Assembly (NCBI GenBank): GCA_040954595.2 | Contig: CM082584.2 | Location: forward strand, 9,610,001-9,674,000 | Direction of reading: 5' to 3' | Source: Balanoglossus misakiensis | Taxonomy: Eukaryota; Hemichordata | DNA length: 64,000 bases | Shown here: piece after piece, positions 35,852-48,361 of the stretch | How the letters are laid out: the number at the start of each line of letters is the position of its first letter | Numbering within the stretch: the first letter of the stretch is position 1 | Translations under genes and position numbers: made by a program | Notes under the pieces: model-generated | The model's database searches: none | Told to the model about the DNA's origin: nothing | The model's input: only the letters and a program-made list of their open reading frames with translations

Positions 35852-37004
35852 GTCGGGATAAGTCCACTAAGTCCCAAGCGAAGCCGACATCACACACTGG
35901 CGAGCCCCTGTCGTTGATCTGAACGCTTGCTCGCATATAAAGCCTATTAAATTCCTGCCTACCTGGTCGCTTGGCTGTGAGTCAACCTTGCCAACAGAGA
36001 AATTTGTTTTGCCCCCACCGAGTAGGTATGTTGACACGAGTCCGCCTATCAATGGTTCACCTCCATGTGCGCAATAATAAAAGCCACCGTATATGCGAGT
36101 CTATTTGAAGACAAAGATCGTGACAACTTCTATATTTACCACGAGAGTATCCAGCTAGCGTCCAACTGAATAAAAGGCCGTCCACCTGTTCTTTGAGTCT
36201 ATCCTGGTCCCGTTATTCAACCGCTTTTCTGCTTCACGTATGTCTTTTTTTCTCCTGTTCCTCACGTGTCGTTCTGAATGACGAACAGAGCGTATAGGTT
36301 TCCACAATCGTGCAATGTCAATCCCCGCTATATTCCGTCTACATCATATCACACCGCGACGGAATCGTTTGGATCAAACCATGCATCGGCGAAAGTGTAG
36401 GGGTAACAGGTTCCCGAACGACGGAAAGCGATGAGATTGCAATTGGAACAGGTCTCTGAGTATGCGGGCAGGGCAGTATGTCGTTTCCATGTGACTGTTA
36501 TTCCGTTCAGAGGAGAAAGTGTCAGAGGCGTAGGATTCTGTTCGGACGCATGCGCCGACTGGTCCAATCCAATCTCAAACGTGGGAATTAGACGTATGAA
36601 AATAAGTGAAGCGCTATGCCTACTATGTTGTCTAATCGTTCAGATGCTGTCGTGTGGTGGCGCAAATCAGGCAATGCAAGAAGCTACCACATGTCTTGCA
36701 TTATAATCATGATCATACATGGAAGATCATACCGTACCATAGAGTGCCCTCTCAATTTCAAGGACCGCACATCTTATGTACCCATATCCATAATCGACAA
36801 TTTTCGCAGACAAAACATTCAAGTTGATATTGGATTTCGCATTTCAGTACCTATCCAAGATGTGGTGTTTTTCACTGACAATGCACACTATTGTAACAAA
36901 AGTGACGAAAGCAAGTATGCCGATAGCCGTTAGTGGCGCCATCACCACGGGATATTCAGCAAACTCAAAAACAAATTTCCTCTTAGAAATTAATCACTAT
37001 AAAC

Positions 37005-37049
37005 TATACTACAGCTGTAGTATTCTGTATACATAGTATACTACAGCTG
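37005..37049. repeat. 18-bp perfect palindrome plus a 13-bp direct repeat, each with an E-box
   Basis: ATACTACAGCTGTAGTAT at 37006-37023 is a perfect palindrome centred on CAGCTG. TATACTACAGCTG occurs twice, at 37005-37017 and 37037-37049, 32 bp apart. This could be a paired bHLH-binding site; function is inferred only. Confidence 0.7.
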
Positions 37050-38860
37050 GGGCCGTTCGATATCTTCAAGCACCGGTGCCCCATCCCAATGTCCTTCCGC
37101 CCCTATCACAAACTGTCGTTCAGACGGAGATCACGACATCACGCACCATCGGTGATAAAACTAAGCGCCATCCTGCCAATCCCGGAGCAATAAATAAATG
37201 ACGGATCGCCACAACTAATGAATAAACATACCAATTAGCTGCGACAGTCTTAGCATGACACAGCTTGGGCGATGCAATCTCAAGTTTCGTACGCTATAAA
37301 AACAACCATGACGCTTTCCCGGAACAAGGAAGCGTGTATGTGCCGTGAATACTTCGAAGATGTTGGGACACATTTCCCAAGTGACATAGAAGTAAAACAT
37401 CTTCTGTCAAGACATTCTCACCATTTTTTTTCTCGACAATTTGGTAAAATAGCAAGTATGCCGTGCACGTTTTGGCTGAACGTGGCGCACGATCATAAAT
37501 CTCCTGTTTCACGGGTCTTTTTACGAGCAGTGTATCGCTCTTTCAAAACTGTTTTTTATTACACAAGATTGCCTATGGTCAAAGCAGCTGCCGACATGTA
37601 CAGTGTCTGGAAGTTGTTTAGTTTGATATTCTTTCCGCACGACTTTTGGCCCCTATTCTCGCACGTCGTCAGGTTTCACTACATTTCTTGCAAGCGCAAA
37701 TTCACGAATCATCACTGTGGCAATGATGCAAAATATTCTTTGTACTTCACAACATAGGTACAAAAGCTGCGGATATCGGGGTCTGACCTTTGCCGTCTCT
37801 CGGCAGCTGGGCTTTTGTCTTCCAAACAGGCACAAAGACGTCTAATACACTGCGGACTACTACCCGCGCAAGTCTATTAAAACACTTACGAACAAAGGCG
37901 CGGTCGGCGCTGACGCGTGACAACATCTCCAACAGCTTGAAAGGGTATAATAGACCCAACTTCTGTAATGCCAACTTCAACAGCGAAGTCCGGGCACGAC
38001 TATTGCTGACATAACTCTCGTTATGCGGGACTACGTCATCACCTTGACGTGCATCACAGCTGCCCTCTTGTGCACGTGCGATCGCCTTCACGAGACCGAC
38101 ATGTTTGAACATGGCGGTGCCGATACCGGAAGTGAGCTTCCAACCACGGAACAATTTCGGGATATTTCTCTTTGTTATATTCGACCTTCTTGGTCTGGGA
38201 TTAATAAAAAAAGACACACATTTTCCCAGCATTAAAAGCGAAGATCTCCATTGGCTCTGGCCGGTATTCGACTGTCTGTCATTGTTGTTGTTTGAGTTTT
38301 TGATTTGATTACTTCCGCGCTATCCGGCGACCTAGAAACCAGGTATCGATTGGCCGGTGATCGACTTTACGTCGACCGAGTTTCTTCCGCGCGCACCGTC
38401 TTTTCACGGGTACCTCTGATTGGTCAGGCAGTCCACCAATCACCGTGATGAGAAACGCTGCCGACTACCATTAACGCGAACGACAGACAATGCACTATCA
38501 ACCTAAAATGGTCCGTCCGATCGAATCACATTCTTTTATAGCGTGAGGGACAAGGACCGACCGAAACTTTGTCGTCTGCATTCCATGGATCATTCCGAAC
38601 TTTTCCATTTCATGAGGAAGTTGGTAAGTCTCTCGCTCCTTCTTTTCGTTCGTTAGATCGGTTCACAGCAGGTTGCCTAAAATGTCCCTCGCGTATCTAT
38701 CTCTCCGACGGCGTACGTAACAATTGGAAAGGGAATCGGTATATGTATCGTACTTTCACGGTGTTTTTTCTCAAGTTCAATTGTTTAATGCATTTTAGTA
38801 CATGTACAACTTGTAAACATCGTTTTTTGCACTAGAACGCTATCAAAATGAAGTAACAAT

Positions 38861-38883
38861 GGGGGAGGCGGGGGGGGGGGGGG
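38861..38883. repeat. Poly(G)-rich tract
   Basis: G5-A-G2-C-G13-type run. It is one of about ten G or C tracts of 11 or more bases between 38 and 58 kb. Confidence 0.85.
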
Positions 38884-39427
38884 CATTTAAGTCCAGTAAC
38901 TGCATATGTTCATATACGACCCGTCTTTTGTTTCCTAAGAAATAGTCACTGTGGTTGCAACCAATCAACCAATTAATTATTATTTATGCAATCAAGCTAT
39001 TTACTTGTATGTTTCCTTCGATGTTTGAGAGACCACATGCGAAACTTTTCGTTTAAATGTAAAATCATGAAAACTTTGCAAAAACAATGCACGGGGTGGT
39101 AATATTTTGCCGACAGGTGCCTGGATAAGAACGTGGTTCTTGGGAGAGGCGGGTGTTAAATGTGAGATAACGCAACGACAAACGCTGTTATGCACAACTC
39201 TGGGACCGACTGGCGAGCCTTGGCGAAATGCCCAAAACACGACACCACGATTAACTGTAAAACCATGATTACAAGCTGAACAAAAGTTTACGAGCAAATT
39301 ATTTTCTTTTTACACCACCGCTTTCAAATTAAATAATTTGAGTCCGAATCTTTGTGAAGCACATGTACTTAATTAACGTACTCTCGTTCAGCGCACATGT
39401 CTAAAAAGTGGGAACAAATAATGCGAC

Positions 39428-39507
39428 AATGATGATGATGATGATGATGATTGTGGGTGCGGCGGCAAAGATGATGACGACGTCGACGACGGTGATGATG
39501 ATAATGA
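39428..39507. repeat. (GAT)n trinucleotide repeat, interrupted
   Basis: Two GAT-rich blocks flank a GC-rich spacer; the antisense reads as His-rich ATC/CAT units, which explains a His-rich minus-strand frame here that I do not call a gene. Confidence 0.85.
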
Positions 39508-39819
39508 GACTCGTGACTTCGCCATGACCGGAATGTTATCGAACTTTGAACAAATGGAATACGGCTTACCAATTGAGTGGTTCGGTCTTCTATTGCAACC
39601 GAGAAGATCAGTAATATAAGCAAACAAGGTGATCGAATTCTCCATTATTATAAAAAAAGAGTACAATTGGTGAATAAAACGTTGTTTGACACCGGGCAAC
39701 CGCATACAACATTCCCGTCGTATCTCGTGAATAAAAACCCCTTCTCCTTGAAACAATCCTTTAGAAGTCAACGTATTCGCCCGGTGGCGGGGACTAATCG
39801 TCCGTAATTCAATTCCGAC

Positions 39820-39838
39820 TGACGTCATCTTGACGTCA
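39820..39838. promoter_or_regulatory. Tandem perfect CREs, 11 bp apart
   Basis: TGACGTCA at 39820-39827 and again at 39831-39838. The 11-bp centre-to-centre spacing puts both sites on the same DNA face, suitable for two CREB/ATF dimers. Binding is inferred. Confidence 0.55.
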
Positions 39839-42800
39839 AGAGTCCGCCATAAGCGGTCGGGAGTAGTTCACGTATACCTTTCAGAGGGTTAAGTCATCGT
39901 TTGGACAGGCACCATCCGGGAGATTCAACAGGTGCCAAATAGCAGGGCTGCGTCACCACGCGACGAGGTGGGGGGGGGGGGTCGTCAACGCGCGCTGGAC
40001 TCAAATAACTTGGGCTAAATGTTTGTGGCGTACTAAGCGCCGTTGCTTACATAATACATTGTTGAGAAACTAGACTAAATTTTTCATAAATCTATACAGA
40101 GAAGAAAAAAACGAAAATGACACACGGCAGACAAATACTGCAAAAATAACCCTAGAAATTTAGAATTACTGGGACTTTAAATACCCCTGCCAGAACTTCC
40201 TCGCGCTTTGTCATTTCATCATCACATCAAAAGTATTCGGAAGATTGATAATGTGTGCACTTTACCTCACAATGAATGCAGCATTCATGGTACCCGAACC
40301 GAGACGAATTGCTTCAATTTTGTGGTATTTCCAATCAAGATGAAACCTCTGTTTCATTAGGTCCCCTTTAATTTTAACGACATCCATTGCTGAAGTTTCC
40401 ATGACTGTCTACATCAATAGAGATTCAACCTGAATATTCAAATAAATTCAATCCAGATTATATGATTATAAAAAACTAATATGGAGATTATCACTACTGG
40501 CAGATTGCATGTCTACTAGTCGTCTCTGAAGATGGAGAACATCAAACACCAATCTGGACTATCCACGCGTTGTTTCTTGGTCAGGAAAATTAGCGTATTT
40601 CCAAATTCCTCCCAAAACTTCAAAAGTACACGTTGACTCACTTGTTTCAGCGTAGGCCGATCATCTCAAATATTTCGCAAAAAAATATGTTTGCCTATAA
40701 AATATGCATGACTGAAGTTAATAGTTAATTGAATCTTATTCATTGTGACTGTCATTCCAAAAAATTGATCTGTCAAGCACTGACAATGAAGAACGAATTT
40801 TGCTAACGCAAAACAATATTTGTTTTTCTCCATATAAGCTCTATTTTCAATGGTATATTTACTCTTAGAAAACAACATCATTTCCAATTTGAAGATCTGA
40901 GTTATTAAGTGCCTATATTAAAATGAAAAGGTTCAATTTATCTATTCATTAATTTATTCATGGACCAACAGGTGATCCGTTAAAAATACAAAGAGTGAAC
41001 AGACGAGAAGACTGAAGTAAAGACGAAGCGACCCAGAGAAAACATGTATGAACAAACACACAAAACTCGTCAAAAAGACTACATAGTACTGTATCTTCTC
41101 TTCCTTGGGTAAACTTTAAAACAATTAACAATTAAAAACAATTAATCGAAGTGGCCCAGACGGTAAATTACAAACGTGGAGTGTGGAACATACGTGACGT
41201 ATCCTTGTGATTGCGCTTAATTGCAAATGACAACACAGAAAGCTCGATAACTTGTGCCGCGCGGATAAAAGATGGCAAACGCCAGCTTATTACTAATTAG
41301 TACTTGATAAGAAAAAAAAAAAAAAACCGATGAGACTTTGCAATTTCACAATTATTTTGCTGTCTATTCCCACGGCTATCACCACCACAAAAAAACTGTC
41401 ATTACTGTTTGACATTAATAAGAACAGGCGAATTAGACGGCATTGCGTTCAGATTTCTGTCGACAAAAGATTCCTTCAAAACACCAGGCTTGGGCTGCCA
41501 AGCGAAACCAACCATAGAAGGCTCTGGTGTTTTACGCTATCATACCTAATTGAGTCTTAATCAGCAAGCAATCGATAATTGCAATTCTTCTGCCAGACTA
41601 CCAAATGTCCACAAAGCATTGTTGACACCTCACGTACAGTGTTTCGAGTGTAATTATATTGCCGAACGAGCTTGCACACAAATTAACGACTCCGTAAAAT
41701 ATCTGATCACCATGAAAGCCCACGTTTTGGGAAAGCCAATACTGGACGTTTCACAGGCCCGGACAATACTGAGAACTTACACGCACCGTCTCAATGTTTT
41801 ACCCCGATAAACTCTGATAATTTTCGAAAGCCGCGCGCATTACGGTTACAGAGGGCGCCATAACCAAAGCTGCCTGAGCTTTTAAATGCTCACCAAATGT
41901 GCCATGAAAAATTCCACTCGGTTTAATGCAATCATTTTTATCAAGGGGTTAATAACCATCGCTGCAGATTCATTGTCGCTATCAACTAATTAGAACTAAC
42001 TGGCATGACACTTCAAATAATCTTCTGGTAGTATAAGTACTTCTCTAATAGCTTTAGCAAGTATTTTCAGTCTAGCGCAGCCTTCCTCTATATTCAGCCT
42101 GACTCTATTATGCAAATTGCAATTAATTATGCAAGCTTCGGCCACTCAAACTAAGAACGCGAATCCCTCCGGCTGTACATGTGATACTATGCCAACAGAT
42201 ATTTAGGCAGACATTTGATATAGTGTATATACACATCAGAATTAATTATTCACGACTTATAAGAGTATACAGCGACCTTTTGAAATACGCCACTCTGTCT
42301 TGCAACATGTGGGGAATGAATGTCAATGTCCGCGGCGAAGCCGGGCGTAGATAAAAAACACACCAACACAATGAAAGTGAAACTTTAGACTGGGATACGG
42401 ATGCAAGGATGCGTCGTTGGTTGTCTTTTATGTCGCCGATAATCCGACGCTTGTTGGCTGGAAGACATGTCGGCTTTGCCACTCAAAGGCGCTAAACGGC
42501 AGTGTTCTGCTGAGAAATTGTCGGGAAAAGACGATGGAACGTGTCAATCTCATTGGACCGCGCTTGACAAGAGGGCAGTTACACTCGCAGAGAAAAGAAA
42601 CTCTGCGCATGCCCCTCAGCGCCTACTAACAAAAAAAATCACAAAACCTATTCCACACACATCTCGAATAACACGGCGAATCTACCCCAGGACACTCCAT
42701 AGAAATGTCGGCTGCATTTGATGGTTAACGAATCGCCTTTACCCCATTTTTTCTGAACGAGAATCTTGATGCAGATGTATATGTTAGAATGGATGTCGAT

Positions 42801-42986
42801 TGAGAGGTAAAGACGTGGCGGTAAAGACGACATCATCTGCTTTTGTGATGTAGATAAATGCGCCAATTTTGACCTTGGGAACGACCATGTACTTCCAAAC
42901 TGAGAAATGTTTTGTTTTGCCAAATTTCAACAGAAAATTGAAAATACCCAGAGATGAGATAGTCAGTCCAAACAGAAGGGGGCTGT

Positions 42987-43018
42987 TACGTCATCGGAAG
43001 CAGTCTTCCCATAATGCC
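42987..43018. promoter_or_regulatory. Promoter-like ATF/ETS/ZNF143 motif group
   Basis: Within 32 bp the plus strand has TTACGTCAT (ATF-like half), ATCGGAAGC (ETS-like) and TTCCCATAATGCC (43006-43018, ZNF143-like). This set resembles animal TATA-less promoters. No coding exon is recognised next to it. Confidence 0.3.
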
Positions 43019-43661
43019 CTCTGTGTAGGCCTAATCGAATTTCGTCTTTGAACATATTTTGTTCCAGCTTGTCCTAAGGAGGGCACGCTATCGAGTCTGT
43101 TTACTTTTATGGAATAGAGTTGTAATACACTGGGGAAACAGTCAACACCGACGCTACCTTGACATTGCAGCTGCAAATGCCCCGCGGTAAAGTGCGCGTT
43201 CATCGACCGTGGGATTCCGGTTGCCGTGGCGACAGCATGATCGATTAGGCATGACTTCTTTTCTCCCCGCGAAGACTTTGACATTGAAACCATTACGCTC
43301 AATAAATAACACGTTGAAAGTAAAAGCAAGCTTTGCAAGCTGCGTTGCATGCCCCCCAATCGAATTGTGGAAACGCAGTTGGCATTTTCCTGAAAAGCCA
43401 AGGTTATTTGGTTATATTTTAAAAGACAGGTCTGCATGACCAACATGAGGTTCAAGGATAAGGGGTTGTCTCTTTTACAGGTAACGAACACTATTAACAG
43501 ACAGACAGACTGACTATATATACGGGGACAGACTCAGAACACTGAGGGAGGGCGTGAGTTGGCTGTGTTCCTATACAAGAAGCGGACATGTTGACTGCAG
43601 CTAACCATTGGTTATAAACAAGCGATCAAGATCGATTAAAATCAACATCTCTCCTAGCAAA

Positions 43662-43669
43662 TGACGTCA
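43662..43669. promoter_or_regulatory. CRE overlapping an E-box
   Basis: TGACGTCACGTG: a perfect CRE whose last two bases (CA) begin a CACGTG E-box. Overlap would make binding of CREB-type and bHLH-type factors mutually exclusive. Confidence 0.4.
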
Positions 43670-44169
43670 CGTGTGTCTTAATGAGCAAATTCCCGCGTCC
43701 TTTTTTGAAGAAAAAAATAGGATTTGGACCGCCACGCGATGACATGTGATATTACAGAGTCTACGCTCTATATCTTATTATCTACCCACCAAGTAGTAAC
43801 CATGGCAATTCGGGTGTGTCATATATATGCAAGCTGACGCAATCCCTTTCCAAACATCGACATCAAGTATAAAACCGACCTAGAAACCGAAATCAATAAA
43901 TGAGATACAAAGTTGATAATTAACACACACATTTCATAATGATAATCGGCCAACAAAACTATCGATAACAAATGACGTTTACGAGTTGTGCTTGATTAAT
44001 TTCATGCAAAGTTAATGATGACGACCGATCGTGTCAGTTTCGTCATCTCTATGGTGGTAGTACTCTGGAGGTAGTTGTAGTTAGTTTTACATCGCTGCGT
44101 GACTATTAAAACAACTTGAAGTGCACTAGGGATGGTGTTCAACCGCCATCGCTACATTTCTGCCTGACG

Positions 44170-44177
44170 TGACGTCA
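44170..44177. promoter_or_regulatory. CRE preceded by a half-site
   Basis: Perfect TGACGTCA directly after TGACG, giving TGACGTGACGTCA. Confidence 0.4.
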
Positions 44178-46400
44178 GAACTGTAACAGTGCTATGGTGG
44201 AAATAGCAATGGCTGTCGTAATACAGCACTGTGTCACTTCCCTTTCGCTGTTTTAAAACTAACTGGCCTCCGCCAACGCTTCTCCGGTTTCTTCTCGTTC
44301 CCCGTCATTAAATTAATGATACTACGAAAATTGGGTCAATTGGTACGAGGCGCTCGAGTGCATAACGCGACAAACATGGCTTCCACTCGCAAACGTGAAA
44401 CGCAAAAACAAACGCAGCCCGCTTGTTTGTTAAAACAGCTTGTTGTACTGTTTACTGGCGCAGTGACACCATTTACCTTGACCTGTGCTGTAATTTTAGG
44501 TCAGTTGCTTAAACAGGTTCCTTGAACTTTAGTAACTGTTGTGCGCATGCGCTGGTTTCATCGTACTAGAAGAACAAAGCTATGATACATATATACAATA
44601 CATGGTACATGTGCATATATATCGACGACCCCCTCTCTCTATCCATCCATCCATGCACACCTCAGCTTATATTAGACAAAGACAAAAGACGCACGATAAA
44701 ATCGAATCGGAACACACGAAGAAGACAGGGCGCGTACAAACGCGGCTATCGACATGGCAACTGGCCAGTTAAAACCGCTTTGAAGTTCAAGTCCATGAAT
44801 CCCACGCTGATAGGCTGCGAGAGTTGAATTTCAAATGATGTTGATAAAATTAAATGTCAAATGAGTTGCCGTTGAGGAGAGAGGAGGAAAAACGGTACAC
44901 TTTCTTTGACTTTCGTTAACAAAGTTTACATTCACTACTCAGTGCCTGAGGCTAACGCGACGTCGGAGACTACCAACACACACTGAAGAAACCGAATAAT
45001 ATTGTCATAAACCATGATGTCATTTGGCTTTTGTTGCTTGCTTTTGATCTTGCCTCACCATGCATCAAATTATTCATGGGTACCCCAGCTTTCGTTTTCA
45101 TCGTTTTCGCTTGTTTCCCATTGGTGTGGGCATGGAAACTGTCGCAATATAAATGTTCACCTTTTTTGCGTTCTGTCGTGCGCGCGACGCAGTCCTTATA
45201 AATAGTACACTGTCTTGTTTTGGTTTTGCCTCGCAGCACGTGCTGGAGTGGAGGTTAATCGCGTTTTCTTAGCTATGATGGATTCCAAATTTCGCTTCAG
45301 GTCGCTATAGCCTCGCACTGTTTTTAACCATCAGTAATACATTTGCTGTTGCCTTATGCAACGTGGCTATGACCCCCTTTGATCAGTTTGAGTGACTTGT
45401 TGATTCGCCAATCGGCGTCGAGGTGGGCGTGTCAGTTACCTCAGTTGACCCCGCGCACCCTGCATACTCAGTCAACACGACCATGCAAGCTATTCTATAA
45501 CGTCAATTCCACTTATAATACTCGAATGTCGTAACGTAGAAAACCTGCGTGCCCAACGCTAACGCTGACTCACACACATAGCGTGGTAAGCCTGAAAGAC
45601 AGCCTTATGTAAGGCTAACAAAGAACTTGAACCCGCTGTACACCGTGTCTACCTCAAAACTCACAAAGAAACGGGTCCTTTTAGTGTGAAACGTGCTTCG
45701 GAAAGTTTACGGGTAAGAGGTAAGTGTGATTCCATTATGCAATTGAGCTAGTGCAAAATGGGCCAAAGAGCATCTGAGGCCATGGCCAGAACGAAATGAG
45801 GACAACTTGACACTATATCTGGCACGAGAATAGCGCGTCGATTTCGTTCTTGAAATATCACATAGTGGGGTGGATTGTACTCTTCCCGACCCACCGCGTT
45901 GTACTGGGCATGTTTGGAGGACTGTAGGGGGCCAAACTTGGACGTAAATGTGGAACTAGACCCGAGCAAAGAGCTTCGGGGCCGCTCCACTCCCCGCTAA
46001 AGTGACATGGTCGTGCGTTGTCGTGGTGTCGAACCGCACAACAATGAAACTCTACCCGCGGCCCGTTCCATTCGTTCGAACTGCACTGCCGCTTCTAGTT
46101 TGGTCGGCAAAAATTCAAACTTCTCATTCAGAAAGTCGATTGTTTCGATGGTATGAATAGGGTCGATAATGGTGATATTTTGGGTTGAATGAAACTGACC
46201 CGAACACAGATGTGTACGATAGAGTTGTTGTTTTTTTCCACATCAAAGCGTTGTCACGTAGCGCCGATTGAAATTGACCCGAACAGGATATTGACAAACG
46301 ACGCAGGAATTTTAACCTTGACGCAGTGTTCATTTCAAATACCATTGGCACGGTAATGATCGCTCTGATATTACATTATGAAATAAAACTGAGCCGCTCG

Positions 46401-46445
46401 TATATATAAATATATATATATAGGCCCCTATATATATATATATAT

Positions 46446-46503
<58 letters not shown>

Positions 46504-46520
46504 CTAATATATATATATTA
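46401..46520. repeat. Compound (TA)n / (TG)n microsatellite with hairpin arms
   Basis: TA repeats on both sides of GGCCCC, then about 26 TG units to about 46498, then more TA. The TA arms around the GGCC-like core can fold back on each other. Confidence 0.92.
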
Positions 46521-46584
46521 TATAACATGTGTTCCAATGTGTCTTATTTGTCTATATGTGTTCGCGTAAATATTCCATAGAATG

Positions 46585-46725
46585 TATCTGGGTCATCTAC
46601 TTTTTTATGTGTGCGCTGTGCGTGTCTTTATCGTATTACATCAGAGCAGTTGAAATATGGTCCAACGTGACGTTCAAGCTTTGTTCGAAATTATGATAAA
46701 CCTAAATATGTAGGTATTTAGGTCA
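46585..46725 (+). promoter_or_regulatory. Two RORE-like elements 130 bp apart
   Basis: TATCTGGGTCA (46585-46595) and TATTTAGGTCA (46715-46725) both match the ROR/REV-ERB consensus WAWNTRGGTCA in the same orientation, beside the TA/TG microsatellite. Confidence 0.4.
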
Positions 46726-47261
46726 AGGGATTAGTTACGGTCGCAAGCATTGGCTTCACTAAAAATAGATGATTGTCACGACTATTAACGCTTTTTGACG
46801 CCATTTTCACCGACTTTGGTCTTGAATTTCCCAAATTCTCGTGATAAAAGAGAGGCCTTGCATGAATGGGGTCAAGTGAAGCGTCGATCCAATTCTAGCA
46901 AGCGCGCTCTTCTCCCTCGTGCTTTTTTGTGAATTTGCCCTTAAAACAGATTTCTGCCCCCGCATGGAAATAACTCATCGTTAATCACCGCGTGCTGATT
47001 GCACATAGGTACTTGCAGCTTGAACGTAACGGTCAATTCCGTTCAAATCATTTTCGATGATCACATCGGAAGGAAGTCCCCGCTGTAATTGTCTCTCGTG
47101 GCCTGAAGTAAAAGGAAAAATTACCAATTTCACGTGAACGTCTTGGTCGGGTTCATTATGCCACACTTATTTTTTTCCTTGGCGAAGGAGATGACTTCTC
47201 TCCCTGCTGATTGGTATCGGTACCCGCTGGACTTGGTATTTTATTGCAGTGGCTTTGTCAG

Positions 47262-47269
47262 TGACGTCA
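47262..47269. promoter_or_regulatory. CRE
   Basis: Perfect TGACGTCA in GTGACGTCAC, a 10-bp palindrome. Confidence 0.4.
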
Positions 47270-47791
47270 CAATGGCCAGGGGTGGTATCCGACCGACGAA
47301 AATCAGGGTTCATAGTCAACGCGAAAACAATGCACGGTGTTTTCAGTTTGTAGTATTGGCGGACAACAAACACAATCAACCGTACATTATTAGATTCAAT
47401 AATATAACTGTACTCTTTATACAAACAATTTATGAAACATGTTACGGCTGCCAATTCAGCTACTCCTGTCGAAACTTGTTTCGCGGGTTGCCCCGGTCAG
47501 GGAACTACATGTATGTAACCAGCAAAGTCACGTGACCGACTTTTTATTGCCGAAAAAAACGAAGACAAAAAAATTGACTGTGGTGTAAACGCGCTCGGTA
47601 AGTTCCGTAACTAGGAAGCTGCGGTTTAGATTCGCCCTCGAAGTTCACGCTCGTAATCATTTTTTAAAACTGACTTTTGTCGTTTTACGTTATCGTAACG
47701 GCTTTAGTAGTCCATTCAGCCTATTGTCTTCAGTTTACAAGATATATAGGCTTCTTGCGTTGGTTCCATTTTCAAACACTCAAATGTTAAT

Positions 47792-47815
47792 GTAAATAAA
47801 TAAATAAATAAATAA
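47792..47815. repeat. (AAAT)n microsatellite
   Basis: Six uninterrupted TAAA units. Confidence 0.85.
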
Positions 47816-48330
47816 CAGTGATTGCGATATATCGTTTTATGCATATTATTTAGAATCTGTCTATATAATAAAAATCTTCACGACATTGAAGATTTGCTGA
47901 GGGCTAAATGCAAAATAACGACTTGACCTGGAAAACTGTGCTGCATTACGAATACGAGTTAAAGTCGCGTGTGTCCGACCTTCCGCCTTGAACATGACAG
48001 ATGAGGAATTACATGTAGATATATGGATCACGTGGGTTACATCAACACACCGTTCGGCCTATCTGAGGCGACCTCATTATCTAATCGACCTATGAACTTC
48101 GTTTGCCTCGGTTTGTATAGAGCAGTCGCAACCCAAAGGCAAATTCAAGCCGTCGCGAAGCTGTAAAACGAATCTGTAAACTTTCCGTACGGTAGGCCGA
48201 TGTGTGCGCGCGCAGCTATCGTTTGAAATATACCTATTACACAACATATTTAACTGTTCGCAGAGGACAGGTTGGCGTGTTCATTGGGGGGGGGGGGGGG
48301 CTGGTAGTTTTGATATGCCCTTGAGAGCTG

Positions 48331-48361
48331 AGGTCATTCCGGGCATCTTTGATTTAGGTCA
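48331..48361 (+). promoter_or_regulatory. Paired nuclear-receptor half-sites
   Basis: AGGTCATTC occurs twice (48331 and 48356), 25 bp apart. The second copy sits in ATTTAGGTCATTCT, a 14-mer found again at 51401, and misses the full RORE consensus by one base. Confidence 0.35.

Noticed and set aside
37272-38232. Two frames of about 161 codons on opposite strands
   Set aside because: Random-looking composition, no domain, no splice-supported extension.
42991-43491. 166-codon minus frame
   Set aside because: No domain; overlaps the promoter-like motif group, and composition is not coding-like.
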